Positions 1 through 12,960 of a DNA stretch of 64,000 bases are shown piece after piece. Origin of the DNA: Alviniconcha marisindica (taxonomy: Eukaryota > Mollusca > Gastropoda > Provannidae); assembly GCA_018857735.1 (NCBI GenBank), contig JABMCL010003092.1, positions 95,001 through 159,000 on the forward strand. Reading direction: 5' to 3'. Both the position numbers and the translations under genes were made by a program. Each line of letters begins with the position of its first letter. Positions within the stretch are counted from its first letter, which is position 1. The notes beneath the pieces were generated by a model, which worked only from the letters and a program-made list of their open reading frames with translations, ran no database searches and was not told the origin of the DNA.

Positions 1-48
<48 letters not shown>
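1..48. repeat. (AT)n microsatellite
   Basis: Perfect AT dinucleotide run at the left window edge, within the intron preceding the first visible RCHY1 exon. Its true length is cut off by the window. Confidence 0.95.
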
Positions 49-50
<2 letters not shown>

Positions 51-259
51 ATTCACTGATTCAGTCATTTTCCTGTTTGCTGGATAATACTTAGCAGTTC
101 CATTTAATTATTAATAGCCACACATCATTGCCAGCAGTAGGAAACATTTTGAATTATATATATATATATGTAATAATTAATATTGTTGTGGTATTTGTTA
201 GTTACTGTTAAGTCTCTTTCAGATTAATCATTCATTTATTATCTTCTTCTTTTTAACAG

Positions 260-3172
260 AGTTGGTGGACAAGAGAATTTCTTCCACTGTGATAAGTGTG
301 ACCTGTGTCTAAATATTGACCTGAAAGGTAATCATAAGGTAAGTGCACTCGCAAGAAACATTGCTTTAAAAGCAAAGTCTTTTAACAGTTGTAAACTTTT
401 ATTAGATGTCAGGACTAAAACAGTAAAAGCATACAACTTTTTATCTGCAAAGCAAAAGCGTATTTAAGCATGCCGTGTCATACAGCTATTGTCCCATCTT
501 TTTGAGTTTATTAAGTATTAATTTAGTAGTGTTTTACTTCTGGTGTTAGGTGTGCAAAATCATCATACAATGTTGCTGTTTGTCTGCCATTGTAATTTGT
601 GTGATATGACATAATTTAGCAGTTTTTCTGCTTGAGAAATGTCACATGATTTGTCTCGTGTATGTAAATTGTAATCATAATTAACATGTCACCAGACTCT
701 GAATGACATATTTATAGTATAATAAATATGCAATTAGTCCATCAGGACATGCAAATTTACCTCACTTTGAATGATCTGACAAGTCAGAATCATTTGCTTT
801 CCAATGAAAACGTTATGTGGCTCGATGGAACTTTTTGCGGAAACCCAAGGGCAATAACATTTGAGACCTATAATGGCATTTTCCCTGTCAACATATGTGG
901 CCTCTCGATAGTTGTATGCAGCTGTAACTAACTGTAAGTAGCTGTGAAGTTTGCTGTGTAACCAACAGCATAGAAAACTGCTCTCCAGTCTCTGTCTTTG
1001 CTGTCAGACAATATGGTGATGTGTGCATCTATTTATAGATGAGTCAGAGGTATGTCACTGAGTGGTCAGATGTTTCTCTCTCCTTGTGACACATTAATAC
1101 TGATATTTACAGTTACACTGACAGTCACCAGAGAAAGTGTCACATAATTTGTCCCCTGTTTATGTAATCATAATTATTAATACTGATCTTGACACTGACA
1201 AAGTGACAGTCATCCCAGAAAGTGTCACATGATTTGCCCTCTGTACACATCTATCATCATGTAATTATTATACTAATATAATGATATTGACACTGGCAAT
1301 CGTAGAAATAGAAAGTGTCATTGGATTTATGAAGTATGTATACATATTCATATAATGTATTTTGAACAGTTTTAGCACCATTCTGCATTGCATACCAGTG
1401 CTTCAGGAATGTATTACATCATTCCTTTTGTTCACTGTGTATGTAAACTGTTATCATTTAGCATATGATATATTTTGCTATTGAAATGAGTGTATGTGTG
1501 TGTGTGTGCCAGTGTGTAGAGAAGGCATCCCATGACACTTGCCCAGTGTGTCTGGAAGACATGCACACATCACGTGAACCCATGACCATTCCACCTTGCG
1601 GCCACATTCTCCATAGGTCAGTCACACTTTTCTTCTCACTTCCACTCTGCCATATCGTATGATCACTGATTACAGACCTCATAATTATGGTCTTCACTTT
1701 TTGAATGGCATGAAAGAAATGGTAATGACTCAAAATGAGCAGTGCTGGTATAACCATCTGTCTTTCTCTCCATCCATCTGTCCATACTTTAACATTGCAT
1801 TTGTCTTGCACACTAAGTATAAAACTGTCAAATTGTCATCGTTGCCAAACTTTGTATTTTGAATGGTGTTTGGTTGTTATTTGTGACTTATACTTATTCC
1901 CAAATCAAGTGATAAAAACCTTTCTTTAAAACAACAAAATTGGCAGGAATTCATTCATTCATGTGGAAGATGGGGTGCTCCATAAATACCCCTTATTGTT
2001 TATTGTTATTATAAATTATGCCTTTCATCTTGATGAAACATTTACTCACTTCAGGTGTTTTGCTCTTTTCCCCCAGAGCTTGCTTCCAGAAGTGTCTTGA
2101 GAATGGGTAAGTAAATTCTGAAAATGTTCTGCTTGCAATAATCAAGTGGTCATTGATTTCCCTCACAAAATGCCTGTGTAGTGGTGGTGGTTGGAGAGGG
2201 GAGGGTTACATGTGTATGTGTTTGCAGTGTGTGTAGGAGTGGTGGTTGGAGGGGGGAGGGTTACATGTGTATGTGTATGCAGTGTGTGTAGGGGTGGTGG
2301 TTGGGGGGTTGTGTGTACACATATGCAGTGTGTAGGGGAGGGTTGGGAGGTTGCATATGTACATGTAATGTGTGTCGGAGTGGTGGTTAGGAGTGTGGGG
2401 GTGGGGTGTTTACATTTGTACATGTATGCATTGTGTATAGGGGAGGGGAGGGATTGGAAGTCTGTAGAGCTAGAGTCAGTAGAGAAGACAGAGTTCCTGA
2501 CTCTCTATTACTGACCTTGGTTTTGGCCTGAGCCTGCTTCACTGACTCATTCAACCTGGACTTTTAGGCTGTATGCCTGCCCCAACTGCAATGAGTCAAT
2601 GGTGAACATGGAGAAAGCATGGGAGGAAGTGGATGCAGAACGGAACCAGGTGCAAATGCCCGAGGAGTACAGGAACATGCTGGTGGACATTGTGTGTCGT
2701 GACTGTCACAAGGTGAGTTTCACTTGCATACTGTATGGTCATTTATGGCTGTAAGACTGCATGTGTGTGAGTACAAAAAAGGGGACAGAAGAAAGTAAAC
2801 TAAAATCCCAGGACTAGCCAAGGGGCTGTGAGAGTGTGTATAACTATAGAGCTTGAGTTACCTGGGTTTGTTTGTTGAGGGTGCTGCACATGTCGTATCT
2901 TTTGTTTCTATGCCTGCTTGTGTCTTGGCACAACAATCTTCAGGTACCAGTCCTTGTACACCCCCACTCCCCCTGGAAACATGCAACTTTCCTCAACTCA
3001 TTGTTACGTGATTGTACAATGTATAGATGATGAGTTGATCAGGACATCTGTGTAATCAATTCTTCCAGTAAACTGCAGCTGTCTCTTGTGCCTGTGACAG
3101 GAATCTCAGGCCAGCTTTCATGTGGTGGGCTTGAAGTGCGGTCACTGTGGTTCCTACAACACTGCTCGCTAG
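260..3172 (+). CDS. RCHY1: RCHY1 (Pirh2) E3 ubiquitin ligase, 3' part of gene
   Basis: Five coding exons give the last 142 residues: 260–338, 1513–1616, 2077–2106 (a 30-nt microexon), 2568–2712 and 3101–3172. All introns are GT–AG and the phases agree at each join. Exon 260–338 holds the end of the CTCHY zinc finger (FFHCDKCDLCL, then DLKGNHK). The RING finger follows with all eight ligands visible: CPVCLED, PCGHILH, then AC in the microexon, and CPNC. The C-terminal zinc-ribbon-like part has CRDCHK and CGHCGSYNTAR before TAG. Family knowledge: RCHY1 ubiquitinates p53 and other nuclear or cytosolic substrates. The N-terminal CHY finger is missing because the gene starts outside the window. 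The protein ends a few residues after SYNTA, shorter than vertebrate forms. Confidence 0.93.
2180..2440. repeat. GT-rich minisatellite in an RCHY1 intron
   Basis: About five imperfect copies of a 45–55 bp GT/GGT-rich unit (core GTGGTGGTTGG, then a G-rich run, then TACATGTGTATG). It lies between the microexon and the next exon and contains no recognisable exon sequence. Confidence 0.8.
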
Positions 3173-3267
3173 GATGTTTCCGTTTGTTGTGGTAAGCCAT
3201 CCGTTTTGACACCCAGTGTGATTGTGTGCCTGCATGTGTGCACAGCTCCCACAAGTGCTGGGAGTGG

Positions 3268-3525
3268 GGATCATCTCAGTGGTAGAGTGATGGACTCCTG
3301 ATCAAAAAGGTCTTAGGTTTGAATCATGGCAGGAGCAACCTGATAACTGTTTTCTCCAGGGTTGACTTTCTGTGCTGACTTATTTCAGTATTCATTCCAC
3401 CCCAGTGTTTACCGTTACCACAGTAATACGTAAAAGATCCCAGTCATTCTGCCTGAACACATATGCAACTCTGCATATGTGGCTTCAAGTGAAAGTGAAA
3501 CTGTGAACTGGTGCATGGTTGTATG
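3268..3525 (+). mobile_element. tRNA-derived SINE, family B, in the RCHY1 3' UTR
   Basis: The head resembles a tRNA gene: box A-like TCTCAGTGGTAGAGTGATGG and box B-like GGTTTGAATCA. The body matches the reverse complement of 35050–35322, including AAGATC, CAGTCATTCTGCC and CTGTGAACTGGTGC. It lies just after the RCHY1 stop and before its likely polyadenylation signal, so it is probably transcribed as 3' UTR. Confidence 0.75.
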
Positions 3526-3645
3526 TTTCTGAGTCACATATGTCTAGAGCACAATGTGTCTGGAAGAAGAGAACAGTGCTGTAGTTGCCACTGTGAATCA
3601 CTTAGGACTCATCATGAGATGAGGCACTTGACAGGTGTTGATAGA

Positions 3646-3651
3646 AATAAA
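3646..3651 (+). promoter_or_regulatory. likely RCHY1 polyadenylation signal
   Basis: AATAAA, 474 bp after the RCHY1 stop codon. It is the first canonical hexamer I see downstream on this strand. The cleavage site is not visible from sequence alone. Confidence 0.55.
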
Positions 3652-4294
3652 ACAATTAAAACTGAACATTGATGTTATCATGTTGTTTCATTTAATTTTA
3701 CACACAGTTTTGATTTTTGTCTTCAGATTTGGCATCAGCTCCCGGTGTGAATGTTGAGCTGGGATAAGAATCAGGGTGTCTCCCTCAGAGGTTCTGTGAT
3801 CTTATGTGCATCCAGTGAATCGTACCAACCTTGACATGATAACATTTGTAATGACATATCCCGACACATTATATATATATATTATAGTTTTATGAGTAGT
3901 GTATGTATTACTTATTTTTGAAGTTTTATGGATACTGATCGAAGTTGCTTTGTAATGCTAATTATGTTACAGTAGGCTTCACCATTGTGGCAGCAGGATG
4001 AGGTGAAACTCAGTTTAACATATTCTGGTGGTTCAGTTAACTTGATAATAACAGGACAAATTCTACCAGCCTCTAACTGGTCAGCCATTGTACATTTATT
4101 TAATGTTTTTTGTTGTTGTTGTTTTTACTGTTTCTGTCCTTTCCTTTTTCATATTTTTCTTTAATCTGGTATTAGTAAATTAGACAGAATGGTCAATGGT
4201 ACCAGCATGCCCTGGCCCTATGTGCTGTTTTAACCGGGGCTTACTCCTTCAAAAATTGTTATTTGATGTTTGTATATGTATGTTTTGTTTTGTG

Positions 4295-4370
4295 TTTATG
4301 ATGGAGTTTGATTGTCCTGAGGTAACCCTGTGTGGTTGACAGGATGTTAAAATCCAATTACTAATTATCT
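4295..4370 (-). repeat. dispersed repeat R1, short copy
   Basis: On the minus strand it reads TTGGATTTTAACATCCTGTC, then AACCACACAGGGTTACCTCAGGAC. The same core recurs at 8815, 10256, 45325, 49733, 58075 and 63687 on the plus strand. It is probably a fragment of an old retroelement. Confidence 0.7.
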
Positions 4371-4789
4371 CAGGCTGTCAGTATAATCTCCACAACCACC
4401 AACTGTTTTCAGTGCCAACAGTACAAATTGCATGTGTTAGACTTAAAGATTAATTTTCTGTTATTTGTGGGAAAAAGCCTTCTGCCTCTGATTCTGTTGA
4501 GTGAACTATTTCCTCGTTCTGAAAGGGCATCACACACAAAAAAGGGGGGCAGGGGGGGTTACAGGGTAATACACATTTAGATGATGGGGACTGGAGGCTG
4601 GGTGCTGTGATCACATCCTCAGGCAGTCCTCCATCATCTACAATGTGCAAAAAGTATGCAGCCTTCCTGTGATGGGTTTGGTAGTGGGGCACAGGATGGG
4701 AAAGAGGGTGGCTGCAGCAACGTTTCCAGACTGTGGCTTGCTGAGCTGGTTTGGATTTGCTGTCGATGGCAATCGGACCTTGGCAGTGT

Positions 4790-4895
4790 TTCAACAAACA
4801 AAGGAGTTAATTAGCACTTGAAAACTGTCACACAAACACAACAAGAAAGACCTGAGTTGTGTGTGGTAACTCTCAGGATATGGTGGTATTTGTAA
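4790..4895 (-). repeat. dispersed repeat R2 copy
   Basis: The reverse complement contains a GGTAACTCTCA-type segment and GTGCTAATTAACTCC. These are shared with copies at 17455–17575, 38785–38850, 38922–38998, 41775–41935 and 56905–57085. Confidence 0.7.
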
Positions 4896-5581
4896 AACTT
4901 GGAGAGCCTGGTGCCTCTGCATTGAATTGTACGGATGGCCAGTCCAGTGCTGTCAGTATGCCATCCACATTTTTTGGGCATAGTACACAACTAAAGATCA
5001 GCATATAGTATATATTGAAACAAGCTTGAAATGAAGAATTTTGTGTAAAAAAATAATAAAAAAATAAGCCGTTCATTTTATATCAGATTTCTCTGTGCAT
5101 TCATTCTTCATGTACCCATCATTTGTTCATTTAAAAAAAAATTGTCTTCAGATTTGGCATCATATCCTGGTGTGACTGTTCAGCAACTTTTTGTCCTTTT
5201 GTCTGTTTTTGTTTTGTTTTATTTTTTCTCTGTCCGTTTTCCTTTGGGGTTTGTTGAAGAGTGGCATGTCTTCCTGATTTCTCTGTGCATTCATTCATGT
5301 ACATGTTTTTTTGTCCGTTTATAAAAGAAAAAGAAAAAAATGTACCAAGTCATCTTTCTGTTTGTTAACTGAGTTTTTTTTTTTATAATTAAAAAAGAAG
5401 AAGATAATGGCAGGTTGATTAAGACAGAGAAAACAGAATTTGACTGTACAGTATGTTCATCCGCATTGTAAAACAATATATAGCCTCCATCTCTCTCTTA
5501 ATCAGTGGTATTTTAGCAAGGACTATTTTTTATACAAAATGAACCCTTAAACTACAATCCCTGGAAAACAGTTTTTGAGTT

Positions 5582-5585
<4 letters not shown>

Positions 5586-5631
<46 letters not shown>
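5586..5631. repeat. (CT)n microsatellite
   Basis: Run of CT dinucleotides in intergenic DNA. Confidence 0.95.
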
Positions 5632-5633
<2 letters not shown>

Positions 5634-6619
5634 GCCTTTTCTGTTATATGGGCAGTTTATTCCCTGATCATCAAACATTTTGTGATATTACAGTTCTTTT
5701 AGTTTTTTTAGACTGAATGTGTATGTGTCTTGATGATAAATATGTCTTGTCAAAAGTTTTGTTCTTGCATTAAAAGCTAATACTGAAAATTTGCACAGCT
5801 CTCACCTCGTTTGAGGAAAAGTGCTCAGGGTGCTTAGTTTATACTTGGGTTTAATTAATGTCAGCTACACAGTCATATTCATTGTGTTCATTCTTTTATG
5901 GCTGTAGGAAAGAACACACATGATATTAAAATGTGCCTTGTTAGGACTTACATATTCTGAGAACCATTTAATACTTGTATTTAACATTGTTGCTTCCCGT
6001 TTTCTTTTTCAGGTTTATCTTTGTTTGTTTATTATGCTTCATCAAGTTAACATTTTGGGGTGCACTGCCACACATAAATATATGCTTCAATATTCTGTCC
6101 CTTCAAAGACAAAGACAGTGTAAAAACAACAACTGAGCAAACAAAAACAAACAGAAACTCTACCAGACTCATGTCTGATGGAGTTTTGAGTTCAATGTGG
6201 ATTGTATTTTTGTATTTTTTTATCCATGTATTTTCAAAAAGTTGATGAGATATAGCTGTCCATTTGTTATTGGCAGTCTATGCCCCCCATTTTGTATCTC
6301 CACTTCTAGAATTCTGGAACATGGTAGTGTATATTAGTTACAGCTTTACTCCCAAATTCACCTTCCCAATAACATGCCTAGGTGTGTGTGTGTGTTACTG
6401 TCATCTCTTAACATTTGTTTAGTTTTACACAACTGTACTACTATGCAGTTCTTTGTGATTCAGTGTCATGTTTTGTGTGGTTCAGTGTATATGACAGCCT
6501 GGAAAACTTGCATCACAAAAGAAGGTATACAGCTCCATTTTGCCCGCTGGGTAGAAAGAAGATCCAAAATACCAATTTAAAATAAATAATTTTGTTATGA
6601 AAAAATCTTAATTGTTATG

Positions 6620-6760
6620 AAGCTGTCTGTGAGCTGGGTCCATGAAAGATCCAAACACATAAACAGTTTTAAAAAAAACACAAATTTTACTGGGACAATA
6701 CAAAACGGGCAAATTTCTGGGGTAAGCCCCATTTTCAAAGTGACCAACAAATTGTTTAAG
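6620..6760. repeat. dispersed repeat R4 copy
   Basis: Shares a gapped ~110-bp similarity with 13765–13885: GATC(C/T)AAACACA, an interval, GGGACAATA or AGGACAATA, then a GCAAA...CCCCTTTT-like end. No coding content. Confidence 0.55.
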
Positions 6761-8814
6761 ATTTTTTGGGGTCAGTGAAATATTTGCTTGGATTAAGCTG
6801 CCATAGCTCACACATACATAACATTATCTGGTGTCATGGTTAACATGACACATACCAGATGCATCTTTGTTGTTATGCCAGGGGTGGTCTATGCATGCAC
6901 CATGTGCTCTGAGAAAATGAGTTGTTTTTTTAAATTTAAATTTCATGTAATAGGGGCAACTTCTTGCAAGCTTTTGTTTTACACCCATTGTATAAAGTTA
7001 GGAGATAGCTGGTTCCTTTAAAGCTTGTACTTGGTTATGTATGAAGGGGTCATTTAAAAAAAATCTGAATTGCCAGTTTCTATTTGATATTTTCTACCCA
7101 TTGGGCAAAATGGATGTTGAGAAAGCCCCTTGAAGACATTCTTTTGTTGTAATTCTCCATTCAGGTGTTGTTCAAGATTGCATGCTATACTAACAAGCTG
7201 TCATTATTCTGCTGAAGGCTGTTCTCCACTTGTAAGCACAATTGTATGACTACAACATATACAGTAAGTTGCTATGGGAACAGGCAGACCATGATGTTGC
7301 TATTAGGCGTCTCATCATGTCTTATAGGTTTCAAACTTGGTTCATTTTGATGTGACACAAGCCATCAGAGAGCCAATGAAAATTGTGTATTATACATTTA
7401 ATAGGCATTCTTGGTAAGCCAAGCCTACTACCAGTGTGTAATGTGTTTGACTTCATAAGTTGAACAATACTGTGAATGCAGTAAAAGATACTGCATTTTC
7501 TCTTTGTGTCATTATCTCATGCATGGTGATGTAATAATTATAGTTCTTTTGTCCTAGTTCAGACAGGGTAATAATAAAACTACCAATGCTGCAGTTTTTA
7601 TGTCGCTGATGTATGCCATTCATCGGCAGTGGTTACCCACAATCACCTTTCTGTCAATCAGTGCATAAATGTGTGGCACAGCATGTTACATGACATCTGT
7701 TGGTGACATGCTGCATGATTTTGTAGTCATATGACTGTGCTAGGAAACAGATCATCGCATGAAGACAGAGCTTGCTATTAAGTGCACAGATTTCCAAACA
7801 TACAAGTGGTCAGTCTCTTCAGGATGGACTCTGGAGGTTGGTGTCATCATAAGCATCTGTTTTATCCATGTTAGTGTCATTTTGTATTCAGTTCCAGTAA
7901 AATAAGGATCCTTTATTTGAGCAGTGTGTGTGTGTGTATGAGTTCTATAAACTTGTGGATGTGCATGTGTGTGTGTGTGCATGTTTATCATTTATGTGTG
8001 CTCACAAACACAGAATATATTAAATGAGTGCAAGAGAAAGGTAAACACACAAAAAACACAAATTACCATGTGGAATAATTACCATTTACTTCCAATCTCT
8101 GTTCGTGATGTGTTGAAGTTTTAAACACCACCAAGACTAAAAAAATAAAATAAAAAAAGATCTGAATGTAGCAGTGTTGATTTTCTACCTGAAACTGGAT
8201 GGTACCATAGCAAAACAAATGTGTGAACACATTTATAGAACATTGTTTGCATCTCAGAAGCTTGGCAGCACCACAAAGTCTATTCCCTTTAAAACTGAGA
8301 AAAAAACTATTGTTTGGATTTGACTCAAATTCCACACTTTAGACTAAAAACTGCTAAAAGGAAACCAAATTTCAACATTTTGATCTTTTCACAGAATCGG
8401 AACAATAACAAAAAACTAAAACAAAAAAGCTCCTGCATGTCATACTGTAACTAAAAGACCTAGCCAAATGGCTTCCATATTTAAACGAAGCCTCTGTGTC
8501 CCTTGTAGTCTCTTTCTCCAACTGTAGAATTGCTTTTGTCTGCTTGGACTTAACTGTTTTGTAAAATGCAATGCTGTTAAATTTCAGCAGATTAAATGCT
8601 AAAGAAAGAAAAATATTAAAAAAAGAATTCTATTCCCTATAAGTTTGTGCTTTGGTGTAACCACCGATATGATTGTTCTAGCTGACAGGCACCTTTAAAT
8701 CTACTGCAGATTTGCTCAGCAATCACGAAACTGAAATTTCCCTTTAAGTTTACCTGGAGAAAGAAAGTGTAGATTTCAAAGGAACACAGGTGTCATAGAC
8801 TTTAAGGGACCAGA

Positions 8815-9075
8815 CTTTAGAAGTTAACTGTTGGATTTAACATCCTGTCAACTGCAGAGGGTCACCTCAAGACGAACAAGTTCTTCCATAAGCAAATACT
8901 CATTTCAAAACTCTTCTCGTGTGTAAACCCTTTTTAAAATCAAATCTACTATTATAATACAAAATGCACAATGGCAAATACCAGTGCCATATAACAGCAA
9001 GCTGGACATATACCACCTAACAACTATCATCTCCCAGCTACTCAACAAGAGCCACATAAAAAATAAAATAACAAC
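8815..9075 (+). repeat. dispersed repeat R1, long copy
   Basis: About 260 bp, similar to 45325–45800. It starts with TTGGATTTAACATCCTGTCA and ends with CTCAACAAGAGCCA. Shared internal blocks include CATTTCAAAACTCTT and GCAAGCTG. No protein motif seen. Confidence 0.75.
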
Positions 9076-10255
9076 AACAACAACTAATTCTTAAGAATAC
9101 TGGAGAACTTTCGTGGAAAAGGTCAGGAGAAGGGGTGATTAATTAACTGACAAATTACTTTAGAAGACTAGATCTAAATTAGAGGGAACAGGCTGAAAGG
9201 TAATAGACTTTATGGTGCCTTCCCTGGAGGACTGGCAGTAACTGCCAATAGCTTTCGGCTGCTGCAACCTTACAGAGGTGTATATTTAGGTGTTGGCGGT
9301 AATAAACATCTCTGGTGTAACTACTTTGGTACATTGTGATGCATGCATAATCTATAATGCCTATAGTACTTATGTAAATGAACATACTTTCAAACATTTC
9401 ACTAGGGAGTTCAGGGGGGGGGGGGGGGGGGGAGAGGGGGATACTTGTTAGAACAATTTGATATGATTTCCAAACCACATGCAGATCCCGTCTTTTGTTG
9501 GCTTGTCCAACACAGGTGTCATGGAGTTACTCTGATATAATTGGAGTTCCAGAGCTGTTTAAGGTACGTTCGTGGCAACTGCTACTGCTACAGAGTGGAA
9601 CTGCTAAAGAGAAGTTCAGTGACACTGAGCAGTCGTAGATTAGTGAAAAGTTCTCAGGAACAGATTGTATAATGTCGAGTATAGAAAGGTGAACCTGGCC
9701 ATTTCCCTGCCAAAGAATGTAAACTGCTCCAGTGAGTAAGCTCGCAGAGGGGTTAATTAGGCCAACCAGATTTTTTTCTTCTTCTCAACTTTGCTTCACC
9801 AAGACTCGAGCAAGACGTGCCATGACGTTTGCAGGCTGATATGAAACACTTCGTCACACTTCGTCGAGGACATCATATGATGCCATAAGGGCAGGAAAGG
9901 GTGAAGTCAGAGACGGGTCTTAGAGTACTGTTTATATGCCATCAGAATGAAACCGTTCACAGGTGACCAAGATATACATGGGCTGACATTCTTGGGGTAG
10001 ACGCAAAGGCGAAAGTGTGTGTGTGTGTGTGTGTGAGGTCCCAAATTAATGTTGCAGCCATCCTTATTGGTAAACGGGGCGTGGACAGCCACAGTCTTGT
10101 TTCTGATGAACACTTCTTTCACATAAAGCGGTACTCCCTCCTCTAACTTATGGCCTACCACCGTTCCCATTGACAATCCAGTTTAACGTGTACCTGTGCT
10201 CAGATGTGAGAGAGAGAGAGAGAGAGAACGAACTGGATTAAAACAGAAAGAAGTT

Positions 10256-10320
10256 AGTTCTTGGATTTTAACGTCCCGGCAACCGTACAGCGTTACCTAC
10301 GGGTGAGGGACGGAAAGTAA
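10256..10320 (+). repeat. dispersed repeat R1, short diverged copy
   Basis: Reads TTGGATTTTAACGTCCCGGC followed by a GTTACCT block. It is the same head as the other R1 copies, without the body. Confidence 0.6.
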
Positions 10321-10667
10321 AGGAAACATACCCCCTCCACCCACCCCACCCACCCCCGTCCCACTCACAGTATTGAAACCGTGGGTCCTGTGGGCGACAA
10401 GTTATCACCTAACCGCTATGTCAACTCGGGGTTTTGTAAATGGTGTAACGGAATAACATAATATATAGTGTGTGTCGCGACGCCCCGCATGTGCCTGCTG
10501 GCTTTACTCTAACAAACACAAACAAAAAGTGTTGCTATGGTTTGTTAGGAGAACACATACAGCCAAAGCAAATTCTGTGGCCGAGATCCCTGATCGAGCA
10601 AACCCTTCTCTTTTCTTCTGATATCGGCATGTCAGAAAAAGACTTGTAGTGAGAAACAAACTGAAGT

Positions 10668-10869
<202 letters not shown>

Positions 10870-11089
10870 GCTCACTCACAAAGCATCTGACAGAGAGCAA
10901 GCAGTGAGAGGAGGGAGCGAATTGAGCTCTCTGTGCCTTCATCATATGCAACCAGTCTAGTCACACACTGTCAAAGAAATGAGGTCCGGATTCTTGCCGA
11001 CATCGTAGCTGGTAATTCAATGGGACCCGAACCGATCGTGTATCAGACTGGCATGAAAAAGCTTAAATGTTTTCATTTGCATGCTTCAG

Positions 11090-11335
11090 TAGTTGTCCTA
11101 TCAATATGTATATATCAAAGAAGTAGGCCTGCTTTTTTGCTTGGAATTTGAGCTCCTCAGGGAGCAGTCATGTTGGTTCACCTTTTTGCCAATGACGAGC
11201 AGAAAAAAGTTGGCTCGTGACGTATTAAATACGTATGAATATGAAATTTTCATACTTTCGCCACATATTCTGCCTTTGTTTATGACGTCACTGAGACTGC
11301 TAGGCACAAAATGGCGGCACTCACGGTCATTGTTT
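11090..11335 (+). repeat. dispersed repeat R3 copy
   Basis: Similar to 40525–40740. Shared blocks in order: TTTGAGCTCCT or TTTTAGCTCCTT, CATGTTGGTTCAC, TTTGCCAATGA, GTTGGCT, then ACGTCACTG and GGCACAAAAT. Two separated copies with the same block order indicate a transposed element of unknown class. Confidence 0.75.
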
Positions 11336-11899
11336 TCGCAACTTCTAAGGTCGGTTGTTGTTGGATTTTGGTTTTGCAAGGCGTCGGTTTTTAGGTGACA
11401 GCCCAAGACCTGCCCCACAAAAATTGTGTGAAAAATAGCTGTGTGCATATTTTTTTATTCCAATTTTCTTTATGGGGCCATTTATGCTGAACCTCGGTTC
11501 GGTTCTCTATTAATGCTCCATTCATGCTACAAAGGACCGATACCATTTGGGACATCACACACACTTCCACATTGCTATTGTGAAGACGGATATAGTGACG
11601 TCGGTGTTCTTCGGAAAGTGGGCAGAAAGTCGAAAATATGGAGAAAGAAAGTCGAAAAGCTAGACTGAGAAAGACCAAGGTGCACCGAAGAGCAGCGACG
11701 TTCGCTTTGAACTGACACAAGAAGGCTTCCAGTGTCAAAGAGAAGCTCGTGGAGCTCAAAGAGCCCACTTTGCAAGACTACCAACTAGAGCCTGAAGAGA
11801 ACAGAAGAAGACGCATGTCAAGCGTATGACCTGCAGAACAGACTGCAGGACCTGTGACTGGAACAACCTGTCTTCGTCACCCGACCAGGACCCGTCCCA

Positions 11900-12195
11900 T
11901 TCCCCGACATCCCTAGACCTGTCCCACCCCCTGACAGCCCTATGCTCCAACAGCGCTAGACCTGCCCCCCTCCCCGCTCCCCCGCCAGCCTCCACTGACA
12001 GCATTAGACCTGCCACACCCCCTGACAGCCCTAGACCTGCCACACCCCCTGACAGCCCTAGACCTGCCACACCCCCTGACAGCCCTAGACCTGCCACACC
12101 CCCTGACAGCACTAGACCTGCCACACCCCCTGACAGCCCTAGACCTGTCCCACTCTCGACAGCCCTGGACCTGTCCCACCCGCGACAGCCCTGGA
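11900..12195. repeat. 27-bp minisatellite
   Basis: Tandem units of AGACCTGCCACACCCC then CTGACAGCCCT. The central units are nearly identical and decay at both ends. The plus-strand translation repeats RPATPPDSP, but there is no initiation context or homologue, so I do not call a gene. It lies directly downstream of the P450 stop-codon array. Confidence 0.9.
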
Positions 12196-12214
12196 CCTGC
12201 TCCAAGTGTCATGG

Positions 12215-12960
12215 AGGAAATGTAATGCAGACATGTAGTGTTCTGCCAGTGTCGTGGTGTCAAAGCAATGCAGACAGTGTTCAGCACGTGTCGTGATGTG
12301 AAAGTAATGCGGACAGGCGGTGATCTGCACGTGTCGTGATGTGAAAGTAATGCGGACCGGCGGTGATCTGCACGTGTCGTGATGTGAAAGTAATGCGGAC
12401 CGGCGGTGATCTGCACGTGTCGTGATGTGAAAGTAATGCGGACCGGCGGTGATCTGCACGTGTCGTGGTGTGAAAGTAATGCGGACCGGCGGTGATCTGC
12501 ACGTGTCGTGATGTGAAAGTAATGCGGACCGGCGGTGATCTGCACGTGTCGTGATGTGAAAGTAATGCGGACCGGCGGTGATCTGCACGTGTCGTGATGT
12601 GAAAGTAATGCGGACCGGTGGTGATCTGCACGTGTCGTGGTGTGAAGGTAAGGTGTTGATCTACACGTGTCGTGGTGTGAAGGTAAGGCGGTGATCTACA
12701 CGTGTCGTGGTGTGAAGGTAAGGCGGTGATCTACACGTGTCGTGGTGTGAAGGTAAGGCGGTGATCTACACATGTCGTGATGTGAAGGTAAGGCGTTGAT
12801 CTACACGTGTCGTGGTGTGAAGGTAGGCGTTGATCTACACGTGTCGTGGTGTGAAGGTAGGCGTTGATCTACACATGTCGTGATGTGAAGGTAAGGCGTT
12901 GATCTACACGTGTCGTGGTGTGAAGGTAGGCGTTGATCTACACGTCCCGTGGTGTGAACG
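12215..12960 (-). repeat. minisatellite derived from the P450 C-terminal codons
   Basis: About 18 tandem units of 34–43 bp. On the minus strand each reads like the end of P450 exon 11: CGCATTACTTTCACATCACG in the units against CGCATCACGTTCACACCACG in the exon. The genuine stop (12938–12940) lies in the exon-proximal copy. Proximal 34–35 bp units keep the TAG, whereas distal 43-bp units have CAG, leaving all three minus frames open there. It would be transcribed as 3' UTR. Confidence 0.88.

Noticed and set aside
2180..2440. Exon-edge array in RCHY1
   Set aside because: The minisatellite starts ~70 bp after the microexon and shares no sequence with either flanking exon.
4450..4797. 115-residue minus-strand open frame
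   Set aside because: No domain or signal peptide, and its upstream end abuts an R2 repeat; no evidence of expression.
11826..12296. Plus-strand open frame with repeated RPATPPDSP
   Set aside because: It is the translation of a 27-bp minisatellite with no domain, no splice or promoter context, and it overlaps the P450-derived array on the other strand.
11940..12631. Three overlapping minus-strand open frames across the 43-bp array
   Set aside because: They arise because the unit has no stop in any frame. They are derived from P450 exon 11 and lie after its stop codon.
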